A DNA stretch of 64,000 nucleotides from Nageia nagi (taxonomy: Eukaryota > Pinophyta): contig JBITNC010000001.1 of assembly GCA_050084985.1 (NCBI GenBank), positions 121,768,001-121,832,000 on the forward strand. Reading direction: 5' to 3'. The notes under the pieces are model-generated. The model searched no databases, had not been told where the DNA came from, and was given only the letters and a program-made list of their open reading frames with translations. This document shows, piece after piece, positions 1 through 12,357 of this stretch. The translations under genes were made by a program, and so were the position numbers. Each line of letters opens with the position of its first letter. Within the stretch, counting starts at the first letter, position 1.

Positions 1-490
1 TTGTTTGTCTAATCATTGCTAGTATGGACTTCCATGTTCTTTCAAATCTGATATTGAAATCATCAGTAGATTCATGAGAATGTCTTTTGATACATGCTAT
101 GAGGTTAAGGAACATGCTATCATTGCCATCTACAAAAAATATTTTAACGAAAGCCTAACACAACTCTCCCCATGAATTTATAGATTGAAGGGTAAGAGTT
201 TTGAACCACTTAGCTACTTTGCCTTCAAAAGAATATGATAGTAGCCTAGTCATCATAGTTTTATTAGTAATATCAAAGCTTGAATCCAATAAAGATACAT
301 ATTGACAATGCTCATACAACATCTTTTTAGAGCCATCATACTTAGGTAAAAATTTAAGAGCTACTTGAGGTATAGGTAGTGAACTAGTAGCTACAACCAA
401 AGGATGACTATTATTTTAGGTAGGAAAATCTACTGGTTGAGCCATACTTGGAGAATGTATAGGAGATAGGATTTTTTATACAACTGACAA
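1..490 (-). pseudogene. Ty3/gypsy gag (retrotransposon gag domain), truncated by window edge
   Basis: Reading the minus strand from about 480 towards 1 gives a gag-type capsid domain. The track LKFLPKYDGSKKMLYEHCQY is followed by GKVAKWFKTLTLQSINSWGELC and then DDFNIRFERTWKSI near the window edge. This order (F-G, Y-E-H, then W-x-x-L, SI-x-SW, and F-x-x-RF-x-x-TW) is the signature of plant Ty3/gypsy Retrotrans_gag proteins, which package the element RNA. The longest open piece is 81 codons (155-400). An in-frame TAG follows the ELC, and another stop lies upstream near 418, so it is not translatable as one protein. Zinc knuckle, protease and pol would lie to the left, outside the window. It is on the opposite strand to the pol at 2.5-6.4 kb, so it belongs to a different insertion. 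Confidence 0.72.
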
Positions 491-1862
491 AGGGGTTACC
501 TTTAAAGGGACCAAAAGAGATATAAGTTGGGAAATATTTCATCCAATCCTCTTATGAGAAATTAATAGCTCTTGAAACCTAGGTTGTCTAAGGGAATTTT
601 TGGTAGTACTTCTAGTTAGTCTACATTTTGGAGGTGCTAGGGTTTAAAACATTGATTGGTTGATAGTAGAGTCACCAATAAGGTTACAAGAACCTTGTAA
701 TATTGAAGGATTCAATTGATAGCCCACCAAATGAGAGTATTAAGCCTAATAATTCCCATAAAATATAAAATTTAGCTTGTGTCCCATTGAGCATGCCAAA
801 AATAGAATTGGCTAATATTGATCTATATAGCATAACCTTAAGGGTTTGGTTTAGTTATGTTCTCTATTTCCCACAATGGTACATTCCTTGAAAGAGAAAA
901 AAGTGGTGGGGATGTGCTCATGTTGATTTTTTGCATAATCTTAAATTTATAGACCCATTCCTATCTATATTCAAGGTCCAAAGTAATAAGAAAGGAATAA
1001 AAAGATAGAGTTATAGGAAAGAGATAAATAAATAAAATAACTAAAACAAGAAATTTAAAACCAAAGCATTGTAGCACAGGAAACAATCCATATGCAAGAT
1101 TAAGAATAGAAAATTATCTAGCACTTGGGATCTTGCAATCATAATACGTAGCCACAATTTGAAGAAAATATTTCACATATAACATTCATAAAAGCAATAT
1201 CAACCACTTTGTTGCAAGAGGGCAAAAGCATTGTCTATTTGTATTATCATATGTGAATAGCTCTTATAGATTTGGGCAAATTTGCTAAAATGTCTGACCT
1301 TTTTTATTTCTAAAAGCTAGCTATTTATACAACTTGCCCCCCTCCTTGGGTGGTTGGGTTTCATTAATATACATAACTACTAGCATTGATGAAATAACTA
1401 AAATAACGCTATTTACATAAATGCTACAGTTGTGCTAGAGTACACAGTGAATAAAATCAACATAACTATCTAGGAATTTGTAACTTCTAAACAACCATGT
1501 CCATAGAGCTGCAATCCTTCTAACATATAATTGACTACTCCTTTTTTGGTCCTATAGCTAATTGAAGATAGCACTATATCTGATTAAGTAATTATTTGAT
1601 TGCACATTGATTGGTATGATTTGATATTATGCTCTATTAGCTACTATTTGCTTCTCTGCAATCTTTATAATCTCTACTATAGATGTTAGTAATAAGAGTA
1701 ATGGTGGTTGATAGATATTATGTTCACTTGGTTCAAGAAGAACTACCAATATTATGTGAAATGAGTCAATGTCAAAACATTAACAAGGTGTTGGGGGTTA
1801 AACACTAAATATGAAGTGGACTTGGGTGTTCCTTCTTATGCATTACTATTACACTTGCTTAG
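491..1862. other. Noncoding, probably 5' leader/LTR of the gag element
   Basis: No credible coding frame is visible. Because the neighbouring gag reads leftwards, this stretch would hold its 5' leader and LTR. I could not find a matched LTR or a clear primer-binding site. A short C-run followed by a G-rich run near 1327-1350 stands out from the AT-rich background. Confidence 0.4.
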
Positions 1863-2235
1863 TAGGCTCTATGTTCTTCTTTCAAGCTCTATCGATGATT
1901 TGGTTCTTTTGAGACCCATTAATTTTAGCTAAAAATCATGATGTCATCTCTTAGAATCAATTGACACTATTGATATTTGGGCTCCTTCGAGAATTGCTAA
2001 TTTTCACCAACAAATGTGACATCATCTCTTAGAATTGGTGAGCTCTATTGATGTTCTGATTCTACTTGGACCTGCTAATTTTGAACAAAAAATTTAACAT
2101 CATCACTTAGAATTAGCAAGCTTTATTGATATTTTGGCTCCTCCAAGACCCATTGATTTTGATTAAAAAATGTGATGTCATCACTCAAAATCAGTAGGCT
2201 CTATTAATTTCTTAAAAAATTTGGCTCTAAATTTG
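1863..2235. repeat. 78-bp tandem repeat, about four to five copies
   Basis: The landmark [ag][ct]-[ag]-TCATC[at]CTtAgAAT recurs at 1941, 2019, 2097 and 2175, exactly 78 bp apart each time. A weaker copy precedes at about 1863. Each unit also carries a CTCTATTGAT-like block and a CTAATTTTnA block followed by an A-run. Although 78 is divisible by three, stops fall at the same place in each copy, so the array is not coding. Such arrays are common in LTRs or untranslated regions of large plant Ty3 elements. Confidence 0.85.
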
Positions 2236-2540
2236 TGCAAGTCTTGGACACTTGTGTCAATAATTTTCAAAGATCCTAAGGCAATAAATACAATTCCTAT
2301 ATATTCTTATATACATGACTCTTGGGTATTTCTTTTTTATAATTCTTCTAGGTACTTTGAAGAAGATGACATAACTTTCAAGTTCTCTTAACTCTTGGGC
2401 ACTAAAGAATAAAGAATGACATAACTCCTATTGATATAACTCTGGTATTCTTATTCACATAATTATTGGGTACTAAGAAAACAATATGAATTCTAGGTAC
2501 TATTATATACATGAATCTTGACACTCTAAGGGGAAGTGGA
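2236..2540. other. Noncoding AT-rich stretch
   Basis: No gene is seen. The phrase 'cttgggta'/'attgggtact' recurs loosely between 2320 and 2500, suggesting a further decayed repeat. Confidence 0.4.
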
Positions 2541-5500
2541 AAGTGTATGGTGTAGGCTTTTTCTATTCTATTTCAATTTGATCGAGATAAACATGGTCTA
2601 AGGTATCATGGACCTCAACTTAAATATCTAGAAGAATAGTTTGCCAACCTTCATATTCTAATAGATAAGGTGGAACATGATGATGAACATGACATTCAAT
2701 TATGTTTTGGTCCATTTAATCCTCATACTTCTAAGTGTTCCATTACCCAACAATTTCTTCCATGAATCTTCATGTGATTTTGCCTTTGATGTTTTGATGG
2801 TTTATCACCTTTTGTAACTCTTTTAGATTGTGAATTATACAATTCTATCAATCCTTTGTCCATGGATCTCTCTTCATCTTTATCAAATATATCTTCTAGT
2901 TTACATGATAACTCTTTTACTTTTGATTGCTTTGATGAAGCTGACTTGTCTAACTTGGCTTCTTTCATTAATAGTTTAGATGAAGATGATTTGTCATACA
3001 TCCCCATTTTAAAGTAGTTAGAGGATGGGTCCTACATGCACATAAAAAAATCAATCAAATTCAATATCAACAATGATCTTATGAAACCTAAGATAGTCTA
3101 CTTGGGGGATATCTTAAATCAATAAGAGAGAGAAAAAACTATAGATTTACTAAAGAAGTATGTTGAGGTTTTTGCTTATAGATATAAGGATATGCTAGGC
3201 ATGGATCCTAATTGTCATATTCCACAACATTGTTACACTACTAGATGCTAAACCTATTAAGTAAAAACCTAGAAGGATTGATCCAATAAAGTCAATTCAA
3301 ATCAAGGAGGAAATTTAAAAATTGTTAGATGCCAAGTTTATCCATTCTATTGACTATCCTAAATGTGTCTCTAACCTAGTCCCTATTAGAAAAGTTGATG
3401 CTCACCTTAGAGTTTGTACAAACTTTAGGGATCTTAATGCAGTTTATTTAAAAGATGACTTTCCACTACCCAACATAGACACACTAGTTGATATATGAAA
3501 GTTATGAGATGTTATCCCTCATGGATAGCTTCTTGGGCTATAATTACATTTGTGTTTCTCTAGATGATTAGCATAAGATGATTTCACAACTCCTTGGGGA
3601 ACTTACTACTATAAATTCATGCCTTCTAGACTCAAAAATGTTGATGCCACCTATTAGACAACCATGATCTATGTTTTCCATGACATGATCCATGACATAA
3701 AATAGGATAATATGGATGAATTATTAGCTAAGTATAGAATAAGAGATCAATATTGGGATGTATTAAAGAAGGTATTTTAAAGGTTACATAAGCATAATAT
3801 CAAATTGAATATTAAAAATGTGTATTTAGCATCACATCAGGCACATTACTAAGGTTCATTATTTCAAAACAAGGTATATAAGTCGAGCCTAAGAAATTTA
3901 TAGCTATCACTAGTATGCTTCCACCACATGAATCAAGACCTTAAGGAGTCCCCAAGTTAAAATTTATGTTATCAGATGATTTATAGCTTAGCTATCTAAT
4001 AAGTATCATCTATTTAATACACTTCTTAAGAAGGGGGTAAAATTTGATTGGAATTAAGATTATCAAAAGGATTGCAATGACATCAAACAATATTTACTTC
4101 ATCCACTAGTTCTCATTCCACCCAAAGATGATATCCCCTTTCACTTATAACTTTTAGCCACTAATTTTGCTTTAGGATTCATGCTTGTGAAAAAAATGAT
4201 CAGGAAAAAGAGAAAGCCATATATTATCTTAGCCACACACTTGTTGATTATGAGCTTAAGTATGTATACATTGATAAGGTTTTTCTTATGCTATATTTTT
4301 TGTTAAGAAGTTGAGGCATTACATGTTGAATCATACCACCTATGTCATTTCTAAGGTTGATTCCTTGAAGTACATGATGAGCAAAACATATCATAATGCA
4401 TGGAATACTAAATGGATTATGTTCTCGTCTGAGTTTGACCTCATCTTCATTAGTTAAAGGTCAATTAAAGGTTAAATCATATCTAATCAGCTAGCAAAGG
4501 CTCCTATCCAAGCAAATATTCCTCTTGAGATCACTCTTCCTAACTCGGATGTTTTTAAAGTAGATGAAATTGAAGAAACAATCAACATTCAGGAAGACTA
4601 TGACATGACTATGTACTTTGATGGCTCAATGTGTGAATAAGGGGGAGGGGATATAGTTGTCTTCTTTACTCCTCAGGGTGTCCTCACCCCATATTATTTC
4701 AAGTTAGACTTCCCATGCATAAATAATAATATAGAGTATGAGGCACTTATCTTGGATCTTAAAGTAGCTTTAGAGCTTAAAATTGAAATTTTTTTATATA
4801 TGATAATTCTTAGTTGGTAGTCAATCAAATCTTAGGCATTTACCAATGTAATAATGAGCTTTTGAAGAATTACAAAGATTTGGCATTGAAGTTATGAAAG
4901 CTATTCAAAGTCTATAAGATTGAAGCTACCCTAAGGTCATCTAATCAGTTTGTATATACCATGACATCCTTAGGATCACTTATCACTTCTAATACTCATA
5001 AGCGTATTCATCATGTCAAAAATGTTACTTTGAAAGAGTCTTCACTAAAGTCACCTTTGCTCCATGATTCAACTTTAGTTTTAGTCAATGAGATCAATGT
5101 AGAGCATCATGACTTGTGGTATAAGCAGTTGCATGAATATCTTAAGTGAATAAAACACATCCCAATTTATCATCAAATGAAAGGGGGAAATTCAAGCAAA
5201 AAGCATATCGATTTGCCATACTAGGAGATGTGGTCTATATCTTGATTTGGTGTTTAGAGCTTTGTGATCAACAATTTGATATTTAGAATTATCATGATGG
5301 TATCTATGGTGAACATTTCAATGAAATAGCCATTTCCAAATGCATTCTTAGGATGGGACACCATTGGTTGAATTTGGAAAAGGATTGTTAAGATTACATC
5401 AAAAAATGTGTTAAGTGTCAACAACATTCTCATTTATAGTATATTCATGCTCAAGCACTTAATCCCATTCAATATCTATGGCCATTTTCTCAATGAGGTT

Positions 5501-6360
5501 TTGATCTCATAGGTTAGTTTGTGCCTCCATCTTCAGGTAGACATAGGTTTATAATCACCATGATAGAATACTTTACTAAGTGGGTTAAAGCAAAACCACT
5601 TATGTCTACAACTAGTAACAAGATTTCTAACTTTATTCATACTCACATCATTTTTTACTTTGGCATCGCACACAAAATCATATCAAATAATGGGAATCCA
5701 TTAAAAAATTAGCATGTTAAAGCATTATGTAATGGTTACAATATCCAACATTCTTTATTCACACCATACTACCCTTAGGGTAATGACCAAGCCAAAGCAT
5801 CTAACAAAACCATTTCCATAATTTTAAAGAAGATGGTCATCAAAAACCATAGGAATTAGCATGAATATCTTCCTTATGCTTTGTGGGCTTATCACACCAA
5901 CATCAGAATGCCCATGGGGAATACTCCTTACTCCTTAGTCTATGGACCTAAAGATTTCATGCCCCTTGAGCTAGAAATCTCATCTCTCAAAGTTCAGTTA
6001 CAAGGTCTCATTCTAGATGAAGAAGCTCAATAAGCCCATCTAGACTAGTTAAGTCTCCTTAATGAATGATAATTCAATGCCATACAACATCATAAGATTT
6101 ATCAAGAGCAATTGAAGAAGATATATGAAAAAATGGTCCAACCTAGAGAATTCAAAGTTGGAGACTTGGTATTTAAGGAGAATCAATAGTAGTCACATCT
6201 TGAAAGGCCTCTACGAGATGGGTTCATGCCAAACTAGGTAGGACCTTACATAGTCAAGAAGAAATTCAACATAGGTGCTTATCATTTGGTAGACCAAGAA
6301 GGTCATGGAGAAATCAAGCCCATTAACATCTTCCATCTTCATCCATTCTACATTTAGCTT
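2541..6360 (+). pseudogene. pol: Ty3/gypsy pol, Tat-type: RT, two RNase H domains, integrase
   Basis: Spliced across many stops and shifts, the plus strand gives a full gypsy pol in canonical order. Pre-RT linker is at about 2830-3215, with EVFAYRYKDMLGMDP near 3163-3210. RT is at about 3240-3950, with VCTNFRDLNAVYLKDDFPLP at 3412-3472. The YxDD box is decayed to NMDE near 3710. A first RNase H at about 4150-4500 (KAIYYLSHTLVDYELKYV) is followed by a second at 4590-4985 (MYFDGS, NNIEYEALILDLKVALELKI). The integrase zinc finger is at 5350-5430 (HHW...CVKCQQH) and the core at 5495-5960. There the second catalytic Asp is replaced: ISNNG where ISDNG is usual. A basic C-terminal domain follows to 6345 (PREFKVGDLVFKE). 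Two RNase H domains are the hallmark of the Tat lineage. Copying or integration by this copy is impossible. Protease and gag are not recognisable. Confidence 0.88.
5521..5712 (+). pseudogene. Integrase core fragment of the Tat-type pol (open piece)
   Basis: This 63-codon open piece lies inside the pol above. It is the central integrase core: RHRFIITMIEYFTKWVKAKP matches the strand-helix region between the first and second catalytic residues, and ISNNGNPLKN is the second acidic site, with Asn in place of Asp. A TAG ends it at about 5710. It is listed separately because it is the best preserved stretch of the element. Confidence 0.8.
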
Positions 6361-8750
6361 ACTTTTCCTTGTTTGTATTTATTTATCATCATGTATTTTA
6401 GGATTTGGTTTATTAGCTTAGTTTGGTTATGTTTGCATAATATATTCTCATCTTGGCTTTGTTTTTCATAGCATATCATCTTGATCTAAACACTTATTTA
6501 TCTACCCTAAGTATTGGGGGATTGCTTATGTGTAGCCATTTCCTTGAGTTTAGCTATTTGTATCATACCTTTAATCTCATCACCTTATTATCTTTGTGAT
6601 CATATCATTGGGAGTTGATACTTAGTTAGTTATACCTTTTCAATGTCATCCTACTTTTTTGGGTGCACAGAGGCCACCAATCACTCATCTCCTCATCATG
6701 TGTTAGTACTTGTATCATCATGTCATTTCTATCATTTTTTCATCATCTTGCACTTATCATTTTGTTGCTTTGCTCTTACTCCTCATCAAAGTTGGTGTTG
6801 TTGGAAATTATCTTTGGTCCATGATGATGCAAGAGCAATCCTCCTAGACATGCATGGAAGTCAACCCCAAACCAAACTAAACCAAATAAAAATAATTTAT
6901 TTAAGTCAGTTCCTTGGCTTTTTTTTATATGTATCTTATGTTATTCTCTTTCTTTATCACATTTGTGATGTCAACTTGCTTTGTCTTCTATATATACAAT
7001 GACCTTTTCCTTGACATTTTCACTTGTCCCTTTATGTCACTTATCACCATACATGATTTACAAACTCTAGATGAGGATGCAACCACTTGGGTCTTAGTTC
7101 CAATATCAAGCTTTACAAAAATCATTTTCATCAGATTGATCATAGACTACAGACTATCATGGTTGCTTAAGGAAATACCATGTGAAATTATTATGATTAG
7201 TGATATCGATGGATTTATGTCAATTCATGGATACAAGCTTTTCCTTGGTTTTTTTATGTCATTGTTCATCTCTTTTATATTCATTTTGATAGCATGTTCA
7301 TGATTGTTTATGCTTTCATAGTATTTTATTCATTTTTATCATATTTCATCATCAGTCATTTTTATCAAAATTTAATTTCATTTGTCCTTCATAACCCAAT
7401 ATAATGATGATGATTTTTGTTCACTTCATTTTAATATGAGTATCATGAAGAAGTCAGTTTCATCTATTTTTGTTCACATCTCACTTATTTATTTTTAGCT
7501 CAAAGTAGTCCCTTCATGCTTATGTGCATTGTCACCTTAGCATATCAACCTGTGCCACATTGTTATCCTAGTTTGCAATAGTTCATATTTTATCTCATTA
7601 GCCTTATCATGTCATGTTGTGTCATTCTGATTCATTTTGCAACCATTTCATCATTCATTTGGATTTAGGAATGAGGTCCTAAAATTTGCCCCTTGTGAAA
7701 ATTGCCTATTTGATTTTTCATTTTGATACATCAAACCATGTTCATTTTCAAAATCATCTTTTTCTACTCCTCTACCAATGTAAACGTGGTCAAGATGTCA
7801 AATATCATAGCCTACTTTCATTGTTTGATCACCTTTTGTTAGTCATGTAACTATCCACTTTCAGTATATCATATCATAAAGATAGTTCATCAAATCGAAT
7901 TTCACAAATTTTCACTATTTCAAAAGCTTCATTTTTGCTTTATTTTAGTTTTGGCTCAACTTGATTACATTTTAGCAATGTCATGGCTATGTTTACCATT
8001 GTGTTGGTTGTGATCAATGTCAATTAGGTATATCATGGGAGTCTTTTCAACTCACTTTTCTCTCATTTTAGATGCCATTGTAGAGCAATTTTGGTAGTAT
8101 TTCGATAGCATTTTGGCTTATTTTTCTTGATTTGTGTATTTTTTGAGTTGTTTATTGTGTCATTTTATGTCATTTTACATCATGATAGTGTTCATTTTAC
8201 ATATTTTTAGGCCTTTCTTGGTGATTGTAAATTTGTATTATTTATTATCATTTTGAGTTTTTGTTTATTATCTTAAATTTGTTTATTATTCATATTATGT
8301 GATTGTTTGTTTATGATCATTATTGTGTTTGTGATTGTATTTATTCTTTTGTGTGGTTAGGCATACAAGTTCATTACCATGTCATGTGGTTATGCATGCA
8401 AGTCCATTTTAACTTTTAGGTTCATTTTAAATGTTCCTTTAAGTTCATTTTAAGATCATCTTTAAGTCATGTGTGGTTCATTTTAAAGTTCATTTTATAC
8501 ATATTTAGGTCCACATTGTATCATATACATTCATATTATCATTTGCATTCATCACATTAAAACAAAAATAAACATATAAGCATTCATTGATAATATCAAG
8601 TATACACATATATATCAAAACAAAAGTCATCATATATCATATATATCATAATGTTATTCCTACATAGTCCATGTCATAAAATGTACATATGTCAAAATGT
8701 ATATATACAATAGAGTCATCTCATGCATATACATCATGGTCCTTCATGCA
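6361..8750. other. 3' region and probable LTR of the Tat-type element; TCAT-rich
   Basis: Following the integrase stop there is no recognisable protein. A short G-run (gtattgggggat, 6511-6522) sits about 150 bp after pol and is a candidate polypurine tract, which would put the 3' LTR just after it. From about 7300 to 8740 the DNA is dominated by TCATTTT/ATCAT words. Open frames at 6643-7303 have no family resemblance and skewed Phe/Leu/Ile composition expected from T-rich DNA. No LTR partner could be matched by eye. Confidence 0.45.
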
Positions 8751-9949
8751 CTCTAGCACCAAAATGACATAGTCAATTCTATAAAAATCCACACCTTTAT
8801 GGTGTGGGATCCTCCTACTTTTGTCACTATCTAGAGGGAGTGCTAGTCTCCACCTATCGCTCTATCTAATCCCTATAAGGTTGCTTCACTTTGTTCCATT
8901 AAGCATGGTGATTTGAACAACCTTCCAATCACTTAAGAGATGGCTTGCCTGATGATACATCTAATACCTTTCCTTGTCTCCATCCCTATCTCTCCCCCTA
9001 TAGCTACTCCTATCCCATCTATAACTACTTGTGGCGGTGCTAGCTATCTCACAATGTGTCCCTCAATGCAAGGACTCCTTGCCACACTTTGAGACATAAT
9101 CCTAGCAAAAGACAACATCCTTCATGTCTCTAGGTTTATAGGTGCTAATTCTACTTGTAGTAGCTATCACTACCATACCAATGCTTTAATGGTGGCCTAG
9201 TCCACCTTGTCCATGGCTCAATTGAGCTACCTAGTCATGCTACCTTATGTTTTTAGAGGTCTCATCTCTACCCTTGAATCTTATGGGTCTGTTGGAGTAC
9301 TATGTCAATGAGTATCTATCCCTAGCCCTATTAATAGGGCATCTATTTGGGTGCTCACCTATACACCTAGGCCCACTCCCCTCTTAGCCTTTGCTCTCAA
9401 TGCATCCTAATCCTAAGATACCATAATAAAACCAAGTAAAAGTGGCTACATGTTACCCTAAATAATCTCACCCATCCATTTATGGTTGCCCTCATCATTT
9501 GATCAACCTCTATCTGGATCTGTAGGATGTTAGCTAGCCCCACTACTATTACCCATGTTACCTCTATTGTGGCCTATGCTACCACTACTATAATCCTCAC
9601 TTATTGCTCTATAGCTAGTTGTGCCTACAACTCCTTAACTTGGGACTACATCATGTCCCTCACTATCTATAGCTAAGTCATCTAAGGGTCAAGCTCTTGC
9701 ATCTAAACTTGAGGAGTCCTTAGCCTCTCCCTCTCCTCCTAAGTTGGATGCTTTGGGACATCAAAATCCATCTAATCTATTTTTTGCTACTATTCATCTC
9801 TATTAGCATCATCCTCACCCTCATATTCCTCATCTTCCTCACCATAAGTTTCATCCTCACCCTCTACCTCCTTAGTTGCCTACTTGACCACCCCTCCTCT
9901 ACTACCTCATCCCCTAGGTTGAATTATCCCTTTAGGACCTAAGTGTCCA
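8751..9949 (-). other. Probable low-complexity C-terminal/linker region of the PMD remnant
   Basis: The stretch is unusually pyrimidine-rich on the plus strand, so the minus strand reads as Gly/Arg/Ser/Glu-rich codons interrupted by many stops. It lies directly downstream, in minus orientation, of the plant-mobile-domain remnant and may be its tail. No domain is recognisable. Confidence 0.35.
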
Positions 9950-11095
9950 CTATTAGTGCTCCCCTCTACCTATTAATAATGAGCCATGTAGGAAGTTTAT
10001 CTCTTTGTGGTGCCCACCATGTATCATATCTAGGCATGGTGCCTGCACTATTTATCATAACTTTGAAAAAAGGCATGTGTTGTATCACATCAAGCTCTAC
10101 ATAAACTAGTCTCAACCTTGTTGGGGCATTCGTATTGATCTATCTGTATAGTGTTAAGGATGGTGGCATTTCTTGAATTAGCTATTGCTAGTGTTGGACC
10201 CTTTCAAAAGGAAAAATCTCCATGTCCCTAACATGGCAGTCTCTAATGTGCCTCATCTTATAGGCATGAGCTAGCTGGATTGCATTCTTGGCCCAAGATG
10301 GTCCTCTTTGGTATGGTTGGTAGATGATATCTTAGAGCTATACCCCCACTAACATCCCTCTATACTAATATATGTCATGCTTATGAGATTATCTCCTCAA
10401 TCTCTCCTAGTCATACTCTCAATGGTGGGTATATGGTAACTCTATCCTAACCATTGGGGGCATATCCCCCATCATCTCTATTCTATGTGTGATGACTTAT
10501 AGTTTATTTGGCCTACTAGGTTGAATGTGCTCCCATGCCCATATCTATAGTAGGAGTGAGGTGTTCATACCTTATCATCCTTTAGTTGCTACAACCAGCT
10601 ACCTATATGTTTGGGCTAGCAATGCTAACCCCCAATCAAAGATTATGCTATACCACACCATCCTCATTATAATCTTGAACATATTACATGGGAACCTAGG
10701 TCCTAAGGAATCTAGAAAAATAAAGGATGAGATCAAAAGCATAGCCATAATCACCCTCCATCCAAGGTGATCCTCCTGGTACAATAGCTCTATGGGTACC
10801 CTACCATTAGTGAGGTCCTATTTGGTACCTCTTGTTGATGTATGGTTTGATCACCACCTTGTTAGTGGATATAGTCACCTCCTTTCCCTTAAGAGTCACC
10901 CTAAATATCCTATAGATATCCTTTAGAATCACTATCATCTCCCTCATTAGAAGAAGGAATTTCCTTCTATTTGGGTCAAAGCACTCCCTAAGCACCATCA
11001 TGTAGGATATATCCCCCTTAATGGGGAGAATATTGGTGGCCCCTATGAGCCCCAAAACCTCTAGGTAGGCCTAGTCTATTGGTGTTAATGCAGAT
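9950..11095 (-). pseudogene. Plant mobile domain (PMD, aminotransferase-like) protein remnant
   Basis: The minus strand carries three blocks in the order expected for a PMD (MAIN/MAIL-type, PF10536). First, AYLEVLGLIGAT then CFDPNRRKFLLLMREMIVIL and DIYRIFRVTLKGKEVTI at 11080-10870, matching 'W-P-E-THTF ... GEM-TLEDV ... LGLPV-G'. Second, LLISSFIFLDSLG then a 20-residue gap and DWGLALLAQTYRQL at 10760-10590, matching 'LLGSLLF-D ... WG-A-LA-LYR-L'. Third, RDMEIFPFERVQH at 10230-10190, matching 'E-H-PERV-RQFG'. PMD proteins occur as host factors in silencing and development and also as passenger ORFs in plant transposons. The copy has frame changes and stops (for example TAG where DQ-AYLE would read), so it is dead. 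The surrounding retroelement DNA suggests a transposon-borne copy. The assignment rests on pattern recognition, not on a search. Confidence 0.6.
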
Positions 11096-11940
11096 TTAAC
11101 CTCTTGCTATAGCGATCAAAATTTGTGCTTGAATTTTATGTGGCACAAATTTTGGTGTGTTAGTCTTTATTAGTTAGTTTTTCAAGTCTATGTAAAAGTT
11201 AATGGTATCTAAGTCTATGTTAGTCCTATGTAAGTCCTAAGATATCCTATTGAATTTTTATCTAAGTCTACATCTTGTATTTTTTATCAATTTTCTATCA
11301 GTCAAAATCATTCTTCTTAGTGATGACTAGATTAAATGAATCATACAAGTCATGAATGATCTACTAGTCATTCTAAGGACTATCCAAATCATATTTCACT
11401 TGAATGAACCCTAAATCAAATCATTTGGTTGAAGAACAATTTTTGAAACTAAAATAAATAAATAAAATCATCATGTTAAGTATTGAGTCATTTGAATGAT
11501 TGCCAAATTATTCTTCACTCAAATGACCACTAAATTGGATCATTTGGTTGAAGGATGATGTGAAAAAAATAGCCTTAGTGGTAATAAAAATTAAATTGTT
11601 TTTAACCCTAACAACATTGTCCTAGCTAACCTAAATAAAACCTAGTCCAAAACATCTAATAAACAAAACAAATGATCAAGATAAAATAAAAACACATAAT
11701 CAAAGAAAAATGCTAAGGGTTTACGATGAACTACCTTTTTGGGTGCTAGATTCTCCTCTTCACATGATGGATCTCTACCTAGTGGATCTCCCAATGGACT
11801 CAAAATAGCAATGTGTCATACAACATTTGGTTAGTCTACTCCTTTGGTCTCTTGGTCTCTAGCATAAGTTACCAAGTCACTATTGCTTAATGCTTAGTCA
11901 AAAAGCTCAAGGAAAGTTGTCAAATGAATAGTAGCAAGTA
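11096..11940. other. Noncoding repeat-derived stretch with a ~119-bp direct repeat
   Basis: No gene is seen. A block beginning TTCACT[tc][ga]AATGA and ending ATCATTTGGTTGAAG occurs at 11395 and again at 11514, a spacing of 119 bp. The words AATGA/TCATT link it to the 20-bp palindromic repeat just to the right. Confidence 0.5.
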
Positions 11941-11954
11941 GCATTTTATGGTTC

Positions 11955-12046
11955 AAATGACTAATAGGTCATTTAAATAGTTTATGGGTCATTTGAATGA
12001 TTTTTAGGTCATTTAAATGATTTTATTAACCTAGTCATTCAAATAA
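11955..12046. repeat. 20-bp palindromic tandem repeat, locus 1
   Basis: GGTCATTTRAATGA-type units start at 11967, 11987 and 12007, exactly 20 bp apart, with a decayed flank at 12033. Each unit contains the near-palindrome GTCATTnnAATGAC. The same unit recurs near 17859 and 27674. Confidence 0.8.
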
Positions 12047-12357
12047 TTGTGTCAATCTATATCACACTTTATAAACCTTCAATCATTATTATCATTTCTT
12101 GCTTCGTTCAATCAAACAGTCAAGCATGTTGTTTGACCATCCACCACACCTTCCCATTTGAGGGAGAGAGTTTCACACACATTTAAAATTGATTAAATTT
12201 TTATTTTTTTACCAAGCAATCATTTATTTTATTAGAGACATGTTGGATGCATGCTCAATTCTTTTTACATCATGAATGTTCACTAGATGATCTTGGTTCA
12301 ATATGGTGGATTGGCAATAAACATATTTTGACATCATCATGTTTAATATTTTTCATT
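12047..12357. other. Target-side repeat DNA left of the chromovirus
   Basis: The text around 12060-12200 (TATCACACTTTATAAACCTT onwards) reappears in diverged form at 17955-18050, and the text at 12285-12357 resembles 17280-17350. The chromovirus therefore landed inside an older repeat. The last five bases, TCATT (12353-12357), are one copy of its target-site duplication. Confidence 0.6.

Noticed and set aside
1941-2235. 78-bp repeat as a coding tandem repeat (26 codons per unit)
   Set aside because: Stops recur at the same unit positions in the best frame.
2723-3007. 94-codon minus-strand ORF, Ser/Lys-rich
   Set aside because: The plus strand gives the gypsy pre-RT linker (LLDCELYNSINPL, CFDEADLSNLASF) continuous with pol, so the minus frame is a shadow.
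6643-7303. Two overlapping plus-strand ORFs of 119 and 129 codons
   Set aside because: Phe/Leu/Ile-rich readings of T-rich DNA after a retroelement pol, without motifs or homology pattern.
10525-10770. 81-codon plus-strand ORF
   Set aside because: Shadow of the minus-strand PMD blocks, which show family motifs.
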